Assembly (NCBI GenBank): GCA_946407765.1
Contig: CAMJPD010000009.1
Coordinates: forward strand, 1-34,991
Source: an uncultured Lachnospiraceae bacterium
Lineage (GTDB): Bacteria > Bacillota > Clostridia > Lachnospirales > Lachnospiraceae
Length of the DNA: 34,991 bases
Direction: 5' to 3'
Both the position numbers and the translations under genes were made by a program. The notes below the pieces were generated by a model, which saw only the letters and a program-made list of their open reading frames with translations, searched no databases and was not told where the DNA came from. Numbering within the stretch: the stretch's first letter is position 1; the number at the start of each line of letters is the position of its first letter. Below, one piece after another: positions 25,860 to 34,696 of this stretch.

Positions 25860-27863
25860 TTATATTCCACCTGGAATAACTGGAACAACAAAGCCCGTAT
25901 TAACTCCACTTGCATATTGCTGACTCAAAACCGTCGTCTCATCTACTATTCCGCTCCGCGCTATTGAAATTATATACTGCCTTTGATCTCCATTTTCTGC
26001 CGTTACATTTATTATGCAATTATTAATTGCTTTAGGAAGTTCTACTCTTCCTGTTCCAGAAACTCTTGCTGCATTATGTAATGGCAAAGCTTTTATATTA
26101 ACGCTAGTGACATTTCCTGGCACTACCAAGGTGTAAACAATTACATCTCTGTCAAATGCTGGTAATATATTGTATCCTGTAACTGATAGACTTTTTAATT
26201 TATTATTAGGACTACCATCTCCAGTAGGAAGTGGACAGGCAGATGCTGGCATATTATTAAATACTGGTATGAAGAACACGTTAGGAAGCGATTTAAATGT
26301 ATCACTATATGCATTAGATACATAAATGCTTTCTGCTGCAGCTGCTTTTACATTGGTCATATACTGGTGTTCAAATAACGGTGTACCATTCACATTCCAC
26401 TTCTTAAGGTATAGTGTATCCTGTCCTTCAAGTATGAAATTAGAGACATAATAACTTGCTGCACCATATATTGCCTTATCTCTAGTATTCCATGGTCGTC
26501 CATAATTTTCACTCTGTCCTGCAAACCATAGGCCTCTTTCTACTGCAGTCATATTACTTGTAGAATAAGCACCTACATTTATATAGTTATAGTATCCAGG
26601 ATATTTTGTATTAGTTCCTGAAATACTTTGGCTATCTCCTTTAGTTCCTACTTCTTGAAGTATAGTTGCTGTAAGTGAATAAGGGCTCATTCCAGTTTGT
26701 CTACATGCATCCATTATTACTTCAGCATATGTATAAGTACCAGCAGGAAGTGTAGTAACATTTTGTGTTATGAATGTTTTCTGTATTCCATTAATTCTTT
26801 CTGAAATATTTCCAGAAGCTTGTGGGACTGCATTTACCTCTGGCTTAGTGCTATATATAACATTGCTATAGCCCATAACGCCTGGTCCTGTTACTTCTAC
26901 TATATTTTGTGGAAGTGCCGGTATAGTTGCTTCTAATGTCAAATTCGTTTTTGTTTGTGGCGCTTCTATAATTAAGCTTCCACCATTAGGTCCCAAGTTT
27001 TGTGCTGGCATAGATATTAACTGCGCCATAGAACCTGTACTTGGTGATGCATTAGTTGAAACTCTCTGTGTAGTAAAGCTCGTTCCTGATGTCTGAACAT
27101 ATCCAGAAAGAAAAGTTCCTTTCACAAGTTCTTGAAGTCCTGCAAGTGTATGAACTCCTTCTACAAAATCTTGTGTTTCGAATTGGAATATATATGGGTC
27201 AGACAAAAAATTTCTTGGATCCATATAATATGAAACTAATTCTCTTGATGCACCAACCCAAACTCCTGAATCAAAAGGAATCCACTTACCTGTATTCCAA
27301 TCATATTTGCCTTCTTCTGTTGACTTATATGACGAAATGCTGCTATCAAGTACGAGAGATCTTGAACCTTTCATCTCTTCATTAACTGCATAAGACCAGT
27401 CAAGACCTGTATGCTGTGCATAAAATGTCCAACTTGGATAATTGGCATGTAAGAGTCTAAGTCCATCCTTATAACTTTCTGGGAAGCCTTGTGATGTAAG
27501 TCTTGCTTCAAAACTTGCATCATACACATAAGGTTTTACAAATTTTAGAAAGTCTTCTCTAATATAACCATCTTGTCCGTTGTAAGAAAATTTATACCAA
27601 GCCTTCTTATCACTACCAACGCTAGTCCCCTTTACTTGAATTTTGTATCCAGTAGTTACAAGTCCAAGTTTTCTATAGCCTGTTCCAGGGCCAGAACGAA
27701 CATTTACGCCAGTACTAGAAACCATGGCAAGCTGATTATTTACGTTAGCATATGCAGTATTTACACTATCTAAAGTAGGCAAAATAGGGTGAATAACAAA
27801 ATTACACACCAAAAAAAATGCTAATATGAAACGCCCTATTTTGCATGCACGTCTAAGTCGCAT
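25860..27863 (-). CDS. Secreted SH3-domain N-acetylglucosaminidase (peptidoglycan hydrolase)
   Basis: A signal peptide (about 1-39, ending YAN) is followed by a bacterial SH3 domain (44-110, VNVRSGPGTGYRKLG). A long region resembles clostridial endo-beta-N-acetylglucosaminidases (FPESYKDGLRLLHANYPSWTF, given in parts: FPESYKDGLRLL and YPSWTF), and the catalytic-type glucosaminidase segment has ILQEVG (likely general acid Glu404) and the later YINVGAY and GRPWNTRDKAI motifs. A Ser/Thr/Pro-rich stretch (about 255-370) interrupts the enzyme region. The C-terminus (about 560-650) is a cadherin-like beta-sandwich similar in type to that of the next gene's product. It probably cuts glycan strands during wall turnover or cell separation. 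The ATG lacks a Shine-Dalgarno sequence and lies nine bases after a -10 box. Confidence 0.87.
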   Translation of the reverse strand: MRLRRACKIGRFILAFFLVCNFVIHPILPTLDSVNTAYANVNNQLAMVSSTGVNVRSGPGTGYRKLGLVTTGYKIQVKGTSVGSDKKAWYKFSYNGQDGYIREDFLKFVKPYVYDASFEARLTSQGFPESYKDGLRLLHANYPSWTFYAQHTGLDWSYAVNEEMKGSRSLVLDSSISSYKSTEEGKYDWNTGKWIPFDSGVWVGASRELVSYYMDPRNFLSDPYIFQFETQDFVEGVHTLAGLQELVKGTFLSGYVQTSGTSFTTQRVSTNASPSTGSMAQLISMPAQNLGPNGGSLIIEAPQTKTNLTLEATIPALPQNIVEVTGPGVMGYSNVIYSTKPEVNAVPQASGNISERINGIQKTFITQNVTTLPAGTYTYAEVIMDACRQTGMSPYSLTATILQEVGTKGDSQSISGTNTKYPGYYNYINVGAYSTSNMTAVERGLWFAGQSENYGRPWNTRDKAIYGAASYYVSNFILEGQDTLYLKKWNVNGTPLFEHQYMTNVKAAAAESIYVSNAYSDTFKSLPNVFFIPVFNNMPASACPLPTGDGSPNNKLKSLSVTGYNILPAFDRDVIVYTLVVPGNVTSVNIKALPLHNAARVSGTGRVELPKAINNCIINVTAENGDQRQYIISIARSGIVDETTVLSQQYASGVNTGFVVPVIPGGI

Positions 27864-27872
27864 ACTTTATAT

Positions 27873-27902
27873 ATTTTACAATAAAATAGATAAAAGTGTC
27901 AA
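27873..27902 (-). promoter_or_regulatory. Promoter of the glucosaminidase gene, giving a leaderless or 1-3 base leader mRNA
   Basis: On minus, a perfect TTGACA (27897-27902), an 18-base spacer and TAAAAT (27873-27878) are followed after nine bases by the ATG at 27863. It probably drives the whole run from the glucosaminidase to vanW. Confidence 0.75.
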
Positions 27903-27989
27903 TAAATAAAGCCTAAATACTCATTAAACACATATTAAATTTATATGCAAACTAAACTTGAACACTTATGATTGTGAAAAAATTTTGAA

Positions 27990-28820
27990 TTATAAAATTG
28001 AAAAATTAAAATGTGATGCAACAAACATCATCACAAAATAGATTCCCATCAAAACAAATGCAATATAGTCAATATTGTTATATCTTAAAGGATGGAGTTT
28101 ACTTCTTACGACAAAACCATTTTTATTAAGAACACATCCAAAACATCTTGCTTCCATTGCAAGAGATAAACTATCACTTCTTTTAAATGCTGAGATAAAC
28201 AATGGAACTATGATTGGTATTATGACTTTAATCTTCTGCCTTATTCCACCATGATCAAAATCAACTCCTCTGCTTTTTTGTGCTGTTGTAATTCTATCAA
28301 CTTCTCCTGCAAGAACAGGAACAAATCTAAGCGCAATTCCTATCATCATACTTATCTCTGCAACAGGGAAGGCAAATGCCGAAAGTGGAGAAAGGAATGA
28401 TTCTATTGCATCTGTGAGCCTTTTAGGCGTTGTAGTATATGTAAGTAGTGAAGAACACATAATCAAAATCATAAGTCTAAAACACATTTTAATTGAGATT
28501 TTGAGCCCCTCATATGTAATATTGAATATCCAGAAAGAAAATATCACTTTACCATTTGTAAGAAATAAATTTAATACTGCAGATAATATAAGTAATGACA
28601 ATATAGACTTTAAACTCTTAAATATCAAACCAAATTTTATATTGCTGAGCTTAATTAATATTAGAAGAACGATGCCAGCAATTATGTAACATAATAAATT
28701 TGCAAATACGAATATTGTTATAAAGTACACAAAAAGACCTATGATCTTAACTCTAGGATCAAGACTGTGGAGTATACTTTTAACATTAATAAATTTTCCT
28801 AGTGTAATATCCTTAAACAT
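27990..28820 (-). CDS. ecfT: Energy-coupling factor transporter transmembrane protein EcfT
   Basis: EcfT is the membrane scaffold that couples the EcfA1/A2 ATPases to interchangeable substrate-binding S components for vitamins or metals. The 276-residue protein has about five or six membrane segments and two cytoplasmic coupling motifs with the family's Ala/Arg signatures: TAQKSRGVDFD (about 183-193) and LAMEARCFG (about 221-229), the second with Cys where Gly is usual. The ATG overlaps the end of ecfA2 by eight bases, with AGGA inside ecfA2. No S component is encoded next to it. Only AT-only stems, no clear terminator, are seen downstream. Confidence 0.95.
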   Translation of the reverse strand: MFKDITLGKFINVKSILHSLDPRVKIIGLFVYFITIFVFANLLCYIIAGIVLLILIKLSNIKFGLIFKSLKSILSLLILSAVLNLFLTNGKVIFSFWIFNITYEGLKISIKMCFRLMILIMCSSLLTYTTTPKRLTDAIESFLSPLSAFAFPVAEISMMIGIALRFVPVLAGEVDRITTAQKSRGVDFDHGGIRQKIKVIIPIIVPLFISAFKRSDSLSLAMEARCFGCVLNKNGFVVRSKLHPLRYNNIDYIAFVLMGIYFVMMFVASHFNFSIL

Positions 28821-29712
28821 ATTGTCCTAAAACTAATTTTGCAAATTCATCTTCATTAAGTGGAGTGCCCTCTATATTAAATCCTTTATTTCTAAGCATG
28901 TCACTTAGTATCAAAGTTTGTGGCAAGACTTCGAAGTCTTCCTTAATTTTAGAATTATATATTTTAGAAAAAACTTCTCTTATATCGCCATACATAAACT
29001 GTCTTCCATCTTTAATATATAATATTTTCTTGGCATATTTTGAGAGCATATCTATATCATGGGTAACTACAATTATAGTTTTCCCTTTCTGGTTTTCATT
29101 CTTCAATATATCAAATATTTCATATTTTGATTCTATATCAAGAGAACTTGTTGGTTCATCAAGAACTAAATAATCAGGTTCCATTGCAAGTATTCCTGCG
29201 ATAGCAACCTTCTTCTTCTCACCACCTGATAATAAAAATGGTGACTTTTCATAATAACTTTCATCCAGTCCTATTCTTGATAATGTATCTCTTGCGATTT
29301 TATCTGCTTTGGTCTCAATTTCCTCTTTATATTTTTTATTCTTCCTAGCATCCTTATTATTTACTTCATCTAAATGTTCTAATTTATTAATTGCACCAAA
29401 CTTAACATCTGAAAGGACTGTTTCTTCAAAAAGTTGATTTTCGCTATATTGAAATCCTAGTCCAACTTTAAATCTAAGAGATTTTAAATCATAATCTTTA
29501 TCATATATATTCTTCCCGTCTACTAAAATTTCACCACTTGTTGCACTTGATAATCCATTAAGATGGGTTATAAATGTTGTCTTGCCAGCACCTGTTGGTC
29601 CTACTACACCAATAAAATCTCCATCTTCTATTACCAGGTTAAAATCTTTTATGCCAAATGATTCACCTTCCAGTGAATGAACATAACTTAAATTTTTAAT
29701 CTCTATACTCAT
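28813..29712 (-). CDS. ecfA2: Energy-coupling factor transporter ATP-binding protein EcfA2
   Basis: This is one of the two ABC ATPases of the ECF transporter. Walker A GPTGAGKTT (about 38-46), the signature LSGGEKKK, Walker B YLVLDEPTSSLD and the switch His in VVTHDID are complete. A lysine/glutamate-rich insertion (about residues 115-135) precedes the signature helix. The ATG overlaps the ecfA1 stop (ATGA), a typical coupled arrangement; it heterodimerises with EcfA1. The length of 299 residues is slightly above normal. Confidence 0.96.
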   Translation of the reverse strand: MSIEIKNLSYVHSLEGESFGIKDFNLVIEDGDFIGVVGPTGAGKTTFITHLNGLSSATSGEILVDGKNIYDKDYDLKSLRFKVGLGFQYSENQLFEETVLSDVKFGAINKLEHLDEVNNKDARKNKKYKEEIETKADKIARDTLSRIGLDESYYEKSPFLLSGGEKKKVAIAGILAMEPDYLVLDEPTSSLDIESKYEIFDILKNENQKGKTIIVVTHDIDMLSKYAKKILYIKDGRQFMYGDIREVFSKIYNSKIKEDFEVLPQTLILSDMLRNKGFNIEGTPLNEDEFAKLVLGQYV

Positions 29713-30569
29713 CTTTTTATATTCAAAATCTGAGAAACTAAGTCTTCCTTAGTGATAATTTTCTCATTAAAACCTTTGATATGTTCTGAAAGCTTATATG
29801 CTATTTTATTGGCAACTGGAATTTCCACACCAAGAGACAGAACCATTTCCTTATTTCCAAAAAAAGCATTCGTTGGTCCATCATACTTGATTGTTCCTTT
29901 TTGGAGTGCAATTACTCTATCACTATAAACTGCTTCGCTTGCATTGTGCGTAATCAAAATTATTGTTATTTTATCTTCTCTATTAAGCTTTTTGATTACA
30001 GATAATAAATCAGTCCTATCCTTTTCATCAAGCATGCTCATAGGCTCGTCAAATACTATCACTTCTTGTTTTAATGCAAGCTGACCTGCTATTGCAATTT
30101 TCTGCTTCTGGCCACCAGATAAGTGAGATGGGTCTGTATATTTATATTGAGTCATAGATACACTTTCTAGCGCACTATCTACTCTTTGTTCAATTTCTGC
30201 ACTATCTAGGTTTAAGTTTTCTGGACCAAATGCAATATCTTCTTCTACTATTGATGAAATTATCTGGTCATCTGGATTTTGAAAAACAATTCCTACTTTC
30301 TTTCTTATCTCATAAACTCTTGATTCATCTTTAGTTGATATTCCATCAACTAAAACTTCACCACTTGTAGGAAGGGCTAAGCCATTAAGTAGTTTTGCAA
30401 GTGTTGATTTTCCAGATCCGTTTTTTCCGAGTAAACAAACAAATTCGCCCTGCTTTATTTCCAAATTAATATTGGATAAGGCTTCGGGCAAATTTGAATT
30501 TATATCTTCTTCATTATCTAATTGAGATTGATATTTATAATAAACATCTCGTAAATGTATTGTTGACAT
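29709..30569 (-). CDS. ecfA1: Energy-coupling factor transporter ATP-binding protein EcfA1
   Basis: This is the partner ABC ATPase. Walker A LGKNGSGKST (about 47-56), the Q-loop FQNPDDQ, the signature LSGGQKQK, Walker B VIVFDEPMSMLD and the switch His in LITHN are intact. The ATG follows the stop of the wall-binding protein gene by three bases and has no good ribosome binding site, so expression may depend on translation of that upstream gene. The canonical position of ecfA1 directly after rplQ is interrupted here by that gene. Confidence 0.96.
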   Translation of the reverse strand: MSTIHLRDVYYKYQSQLDNEEDINSNLPEALSNINLEIKQGEFVCLLGKNGSGKSTLAKLLNGLALPTSGEVLVDGISTKDESRVYEIRKKVGIVFQNPDDQIISSIVEEDIAFGPENLNLDSAEIEQRVDSALESVSMTQYKYTDPSHLSGGQKQKIAIAGQLALKQEVIVFDEPMSMLDEKDRTDLLSVIKKLNREDKITIILITHNASEAVYSDRVIALQKGTIKYDGPTNAFFGNKEMVLSLGVEIPVANKIAYKLSEHIKGFNEKIITKEDLVSQILNIKR

Positions 30570-30572
30570 TAA

Positions 30573-31886
30573 TTAATTAATTTTCTTTCCTGTACTATCT
30601 ACATAGCTGCCACCTATATTAGTGTTAGTAGCTAAGTATCCATACTGTGTTGATCCTGCAACTTCTGGATAGAAATAATAGTAGTGACTAGTTCCTGTTT
30701 CATCCTTGATGCTGTGCCAACCTGTTACCATACGGCCACCACCATCGAAATAATATAATTTGCCTTTATCATTCCACCAGAAATTAGAAATCATTGAACC
30801 TATATATGTATCATTAGTAGGATTAAAGAAATACCAAAATCCTTCATACTTTACCCAACCTACTGCCATTGCACCGCTTGGTTTAAAATAATATGTAAGA
30901 CCTTTATTAGAAGTCCACCAACCAGTTCTCATCTTGCCTTGTGCATCAAAGTTATACCACTTGCCGTTAACAAATTTCCAAGCATCCTTTACATATGTTC
31001 CATCTGGATTTTTATAATACCAAACATTATTTATAAGTTCCCAGCCATTACTTCCAAATCCGGTGCTACCACCAGATATTCCTCCTCCTGTACTAGATCC
31101 CCCTCCCCAGAAACCTTTGGCAATCATTTCATCTGTAACAGTCCACTCACCAGAATTAGATAATTCTGATTTCTTACCATATTTATCTGTTCCATCTTTA
31201 CTTATTGTTCTTACTGTAAATGAATAATCTCCCGCCTTTGTTATATAAGGTGCGAAGTTATAAGAATATTCTCTGCATGATGGAATATTGGCAACATTAG
31301 TACTTCCTCTCTTAAGAGTTAAAGCATAATATCCTGAATCTCTTGTTTCAGCAGGAACCCAACGTCCTACTCCTGTATCTCCATCCCAGTAAACATCTGT
31401 TGGTGTATTATATGTACCCTTAATTGGTTTTGCTGCAACTACAACTCTAAGAGAAGATTCGGAATCTTTATGAGCTGATATAAATGAGCCATTACTTACT
31501 GTAAGTGTTGATGACGAATATGAGCTATTGAATCTATATACTCTCTCATAATAATCACTACCACCGCCCTCATATTCTTTTGTTGATAAATAAACTATAA
31601 TTCTTGGTTCAGCACCTATTCTGAATTCTGCTGGGTCTGGGTCATACCAGTCTGCAGATTCTATTTCATACTTTACATTGTTGGTCCATACATTAGATTG
31701 AGAATCTTCACCAAACGAAATATCTGGTATAGTATCATTTTCTAAATCGTCTAGATCAAAATCTATATTAAGCTTAATTGCTATATGATCAATATTTATA
31801 TATCTTACTGATTCAGCAAAAACTATTGTGCAAGATGCTATGGCAAATATAGCAGATATTAACAATATTTTTACTCTTTTCAACAT
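30573..31886 (-). CDS. Secreted protein with C-terminal cell-wall-binding repeats
   Basis: The signal peptide (LISAIFAIASCTIVFA-E) leads to an unknown N-terminal domain of about 240 residues, rich in beta-like Ser/Thr/Tyr stretches. A Gly/Ser linker (GGGSSTGGGISGG) and then about six aromatic-Gly repeats follow (units such as GWWTSNKGLTYYFKPSGAM and GKWYNFDAQGKMRTG), the glucan/choline-binding type that attaches proteins to wall polymers. I set the start at ATG 31886: AGGA lies five bases upstream, while the in-frame GTG at 31898 is the edge of that site. The function of the N-terminal domain is unknown. It has its own strong promoter and sits between rplQ and ecfA1, where other Firmicutes have no gene. 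Confidence 0.87.
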   Translation of the reverse strand: MLKRVKILLISAIFAIASCTIVFAESVRYINIDHIAIKLNIDFDLDDLENDTIPDISFGEDSQSNVWTNNVKYEIESADWYDPDPAEFRIGAEPRIIVYLSTKEYEGGGSDYYERVYRFNSSYSSSTLTVSNGSFISAHKDSESSLRVVVAAKPIKGTYNTPTDVYWDGDTGVGRWVPAETRDSGYYALTLKRGSTNVANIPSCREYSYNFAPYITKAGDYSFTVRTISKDGTDKYGKKSELSNSGEWTVTDEMIAKGFWGGGSSTGGGISGGSTGFGSNGWELINNVWYYKNPDGTYVKDAWKFVNGKWYNFDAQGKMRTGWWTSNKGLTYYFKPSGAMAVGWVKYEGFWYFFNPTNDTYIGSMISNFWWNDKGKLYYFDGGGRMVTGWHSIKDETGTSHYYYFYPEVAGSTQYGYLATNTNIGGSYVDSTGKKIN

Positions 31887-31906
31887 ATCATTCCTCACAA
31901 AATAAT

Positions 31907-31935
31907 AGTATACTTGCTTTTTTAACTTATGTCAA
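31907..31935 (-). promoter_or_regulatory. Promoter of the wall-binding protein and ecf genes
   Basis: On minus, a perfect TTGACA (31930-31935), a 17-base spacer and TATACT (31907-31912) are seen, the best sigma-A promoter of the window. No other promoter was seen between here and ecfA1, so it may also drive ecfA1-ecfA2-ecfT. Confidence 0.85.
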
Positions 31936-32007
31936 TGATACCTAGGTCTTATTAAACTGCTATTAAAGACATATTAATCATAGATTAAGTTGCTTTACGA
32001 TGATAAT

Positions 32008-32038
32008 AAAAAAGTTCTATATAATATAGAACTTTTTT
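32008..32038 (-). terminator. Terminator of the ribosomal alpha operon
   Basis: A perfect 14-pair stem (AAAAAAGTTCTATA with its complement) with a three-base loop starts 11 bases after the rplQ stop and has T-runs on the minus strand. It separates the ribosomal genes from the wall-binding protein. Confidence 0.9.
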
Positions 32039-32049
32039 ATAATTACTTA

Positions 32050-32571
32050 TTAAACTAATTCCATAAGAACCTGCATTGATGCATCACCTTTTCTCTCACC
32101 AATTTTTATGATTCTTGTATATCCACCCTTTCTTCCTTCATATCTTGGAGCTATTTCATCAAAGAGCTTATTGGCAAGATTTACAGCAATTCTCTTCTTC
32201 TTAGTATCGCCCTCTTCCTTGACTGGATATAGGACTGCTAATATTTTTCTTCTGGCATTAAGTCTTGATGGCTTATCCTTCTTTACCGTTTTATCTACTA
32301 TGTCGTATTCTACTTTCTTCTTTCCATCAACTTCTTTCTTGATTCTATTGCCATTTGCATCTTTCTTAGCTACCTTTGCCTTAACTGTTACTTCTTCAAA
32401 GTTGTCCTTTTCCTTAACAGCGAGCTTTATAAGCTTTTCAACTTCTTTTCTTGTTTCCTTAGCGCGAGCTTCTGTAGTTTTAATTTTTTCGTGCCAGATT
32501 AATTGTGTCACAAGGCTTCTAATCATTGCCTTTCTTTGTGGTGATGTTCTACCTAATTTTCTGTATTGCAT
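32050..32571 (-). CDS. rplQ: 50S ribosomal protein L17 with an insertion
   Basis: The N-terminus MQYRKLGRTSPQRKAM and the C-terminal GGYTRIIKIGERKGDASMQ are typical L17. At 173 residues it is longer than the usual 115-130: a Lys/Glu/Val-rich insertion lies at about residues 60-105 before RLNARRKILAVLYP. Such enlarged L17 proteins are, to my knowledge, usual in Lachnospiraceae and are a taxonomic hint. AGGAGG precedes the ATG. It is the last gene of the alpha operon. Confidence 0.97.
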   Translation of the reverse strand: MQYRKLGRTSPQRKAMIRSLVTQLIWHEKIKTTEARAKETRKEVEKLIKLAVKEKDNFEEVTVKAKVAKKDANGNRIKKEVDGKKKVEYDIVDKTVKKDKPSRLNARRKILAVLYPVKEEGDTKKKRIAVNLANKLFDEIAPRYEGRKGGYTRIIKIGERKGDASMQVLMELV

Positions 32572-32620
32572 TTATTTTCCTCCTAAATGTGCTTTTTAGA
32601 CTTACCTATTTAGGTTAATC

Positions 32621-33586
32621 TTATTCCCATGATCTATTTAATGTGATTCCTAAGGCTTCTAACTTTTCCTTAACTTCTAGTAATGATTTCTTTCCTAAGT
32701 TTCTTACTCTTATCATTTCGTCTTCTGACTTATTAACAAGATCGCCTACAGTATTGATTCCAGCTCTCTTCAAGCAGTTATAAGCACGAACTGAGAATTC
32801 AAGTTCATCTATGCTTCTTTCTAACATTTCGTTAGGCTCTTTAGAATCTGGTTCTGCAAATCCTTCAACCTTCTTAGAAATTTCAGAAAGGTCTTTAAAT
32901 AATTCAAGGTGTGTACTAAGTATCTGAGCTGCATAAGAAATTGCATCCTTTGCAGACATTGTTCTATTGGTCCATACATCTAAAATTAATCTGTCGTAAT
33001 CTGTTTGGTTACCTACACGAGTATTTTCTACTGTCATATTAACTCTTTCTACTGGTTGATATAAAGAGTCAATAGGTATATAGCCAAGAGAAATTTCATC
33101 TTTAGAAATTTTTTCTTTATTCTTTTCGCTACTTACATAGCCTTGGCCATATGACATTATTAAATCTATTGTGAAGCCAACTTTCTTAGTTACTTCGCAG
33201 ATAACTTTCTCTGGATTCATTATCTCAATTTCATTATCTGCTTCTATATCACCTGCTTTTACTACGCATGGACCCTGAACATGTATCTTAGCATGTTTAT
33301 CAGATGTGCTTGATGAAGAATTCTTGATGTCTACTTCTTTTAAATTAAGAATGATTTGTGTAACATCTTCCTTAACGCCATCTATTGCTGCAAACTCATG
33401 AAGGACATTTTCTATTCTAATTTGAGAAATTGCAAAGCCTGGAATACTAGAAAGCATAACTCTTCTTAATGAATTTCCAAGTGTCTGTCCATATCCTCTC
33501 TCAAGTGGTTGACATTCTAACTTTGCATATCTTCCGTCTTCGCTTTGATCTAGTATTTTTATTGTTGGTGTAATGAATTCAAACAT
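32621..33586 (-). CDS. rpoA: DNA-directed RNA polymerase alpha subunit
   Basis: The alpha subunit dimer nucleates RNA polymerase, and its C-terminal domain contacts UP elements and activators. The N-terminal domain contains LERGYGQTLGNSLRRVMLSS (given as LERGYGQTLGNSLRR) around residues 28-42; the C-terminal domain (about 250-321) contains LEFSVRAYNCLKRAGI and the RNLGKKSLLEVKEKL helix pair. A short acidic linker joins the domains. The length of 321 residues is normal. The start has GAGGT upstream; spacing to rpsD is 41 bases. Confidence 0.98.
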   Translation of the reverse strand: MFEFITPTIKILDQSEDGRYAKLECQPLERGYGQTLGNSLRRVMLSSIPGFAISQIRIENVLHEFAAIDGVKEDVTQIILNLKEVDIKNSSSSTSDKHAKIHVQGPCVVKAGDIEADNEIEIMNPEKVICEVTKKVGFTIDLIMSYGQGYVSSEKNKEKISKDEISLGYIPIDSLYQPVERVNMTVENTRVGNQTDYDRLILDVWTNRTMSAKDAISYAAQILSTHLELFKDLSEISKKVEGFAEPDSKEPNEMLERSIDELEFSVRAYNCLKRAGINTVGDLVNKSEDEMIRVRNLGKKSLLEVKEKLEALGITLNRSWE

Positions 33587-33627
33587 TCTTGTACCTCTTT
33601 TATATAAATTTGTTATTGAAGTGTTAA

Positions 33628-34221
33628 TTACTTAGAATATAACTCGACTATAAGCATCTCATCTACTGGGATTTCAATTTCACTTCTTGTAGGATATGCT
33701 TTGATAGTTGCTTTCATACCAGATGCATCTTTTTCGATCCAGTCTGGTGTGATTCTTCCCTCGCATTTTTCAATAATTTCTTTATATCTTTTGGTTTCCT
33801 TGGCCTTCTCTCTTATTTCTACTACATCACCAATTTTTACTGAATATGATGGAATGAAAACTGTCTTACCATTAACTGATACATGTTTATGTCCTACTAT
33901 CTGTCTTGCTTCTCTTCTTGTTCTAGCAAGACCCATTCTGAATATTACATTATCAAGTCTTCTTTCAAGGAGAATCATAAGATTTTCACCTGATTTACCT
34001 GACATTCTTTCAGCCTTTGCAAAGTAGTTTCTGAATGGTTTTTCTAGAACTCCATATATAAACTTTGCCTTCTGCTTTTCTCTGAGCTGCATTGCATACT
34101 CAGAAAGCTTTTTAGGCTTAACTTCTTTTCTTCTATTAGATTTCTTTCCTATACCAAGCACTGCTGGTTCAATTCCGAGCTTGGCGCATCTTTTTAACAC
34201 TGGTACTCTATCGACTGCCAT
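33628..34221 (-). CDS. rpsD: 30S ribosomal protein S4
   Basis: S4 is a primary 16S rRNA binding protein. The 197-residue protein has the N-terminal LREKQKAKFIYGVLEKPFRNYF region and the S4 RNA-binding domain (about 88-150, RLDNVIFRMGLARTRREAR, HKHVSVNGK). The first residues (MAVDRVPVLKRC) differ from the zinc-containing form with its four cysteines; this variant occurs in Clostridia. AGGAGG precedes the ATG. Confidence 0.97.
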   Translation of the reverse strand: MAVDRVPVLKRCAKLGIEPAVLGIGKKSNRRKEVKPKKLSEYAMQLREKQKAKFIYGVLEKPFRNYFAKAERMSGKSGENLMILLERRLDNVIFRMGLARTRREARQIVGHKHVSVNGKTVFIPSYSVKIGDVVEIREKAKETKRYKEIIEKCEGRITPDWIEKDASGMKATIKAYPTRSEIEIPVDEMLIVELYSK

Positions 34222-34264
34222 TACTATTTCCTCCTAAATTACAATCTCATCTTGTAAAAAATTA

Positions 34265-34669
34265 TTATACACGTCTCTTCTTTGGTGGTCTGCATCCATT
34301 ATGTGGAATTGGTGTTGTATCCATCATTGAAGTAATCTTAATTCCATTACTATCAAGTTGTCTTATTGCTGCTTCTCTACCACTTCCTGGACCGTTTACA
34401 AATACATCAACGCTCTTAATTCCTGTTGGGAGTGCTGCCTTAGCTGCTGCATCAGCAACCATTTGAGCTGCATAAGGTGTGCTCTTCTTAGAGCCTCTGA
34501 AACCGAGTGCTCCTGCACTTGACCAAGAAATTGCATTACCGTGACTATCTGTAATAGTTACTATTGTATTATTGAAAGAACTTTGGATATATGCTCTTCC
34601 TGCATCTACATTCTTCTTTACACGCTTCTTGCCACTTTTTTTGGCTATAGGCTTTTTCTCATCTGCCAT
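34265..34669 (-). CDS. rpsK: 30S ribosomal protein S11
   Basis: S11 lies on the 30S platform near the mRNA exit. A lysine-rich N-terminus is followed by the conserved [32 protein letters not shown] and [11 protein letters not shown] segments and the C-terminal [15 protein letters not shown]. The length of 134 residues is normal. AGGAG lies upstream of the ATG. Confidence 0.98.
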   Translation of the reverse strand: MADEKKPIAKKSGKKRVKKNVDAGRAYIQSSFNNTIVTITDSHGNAISWSSAGALGFRGSKKSTPYAAQMVADAAAKAALPTGIKSVDVFVNGPGSGREAAIRQLDSNGIKITSMMDTTPIPHNGCRPPKKRRV

Positions 34670-34696
34670 CTTAACTATCTCCTTTAATTACTTGCT

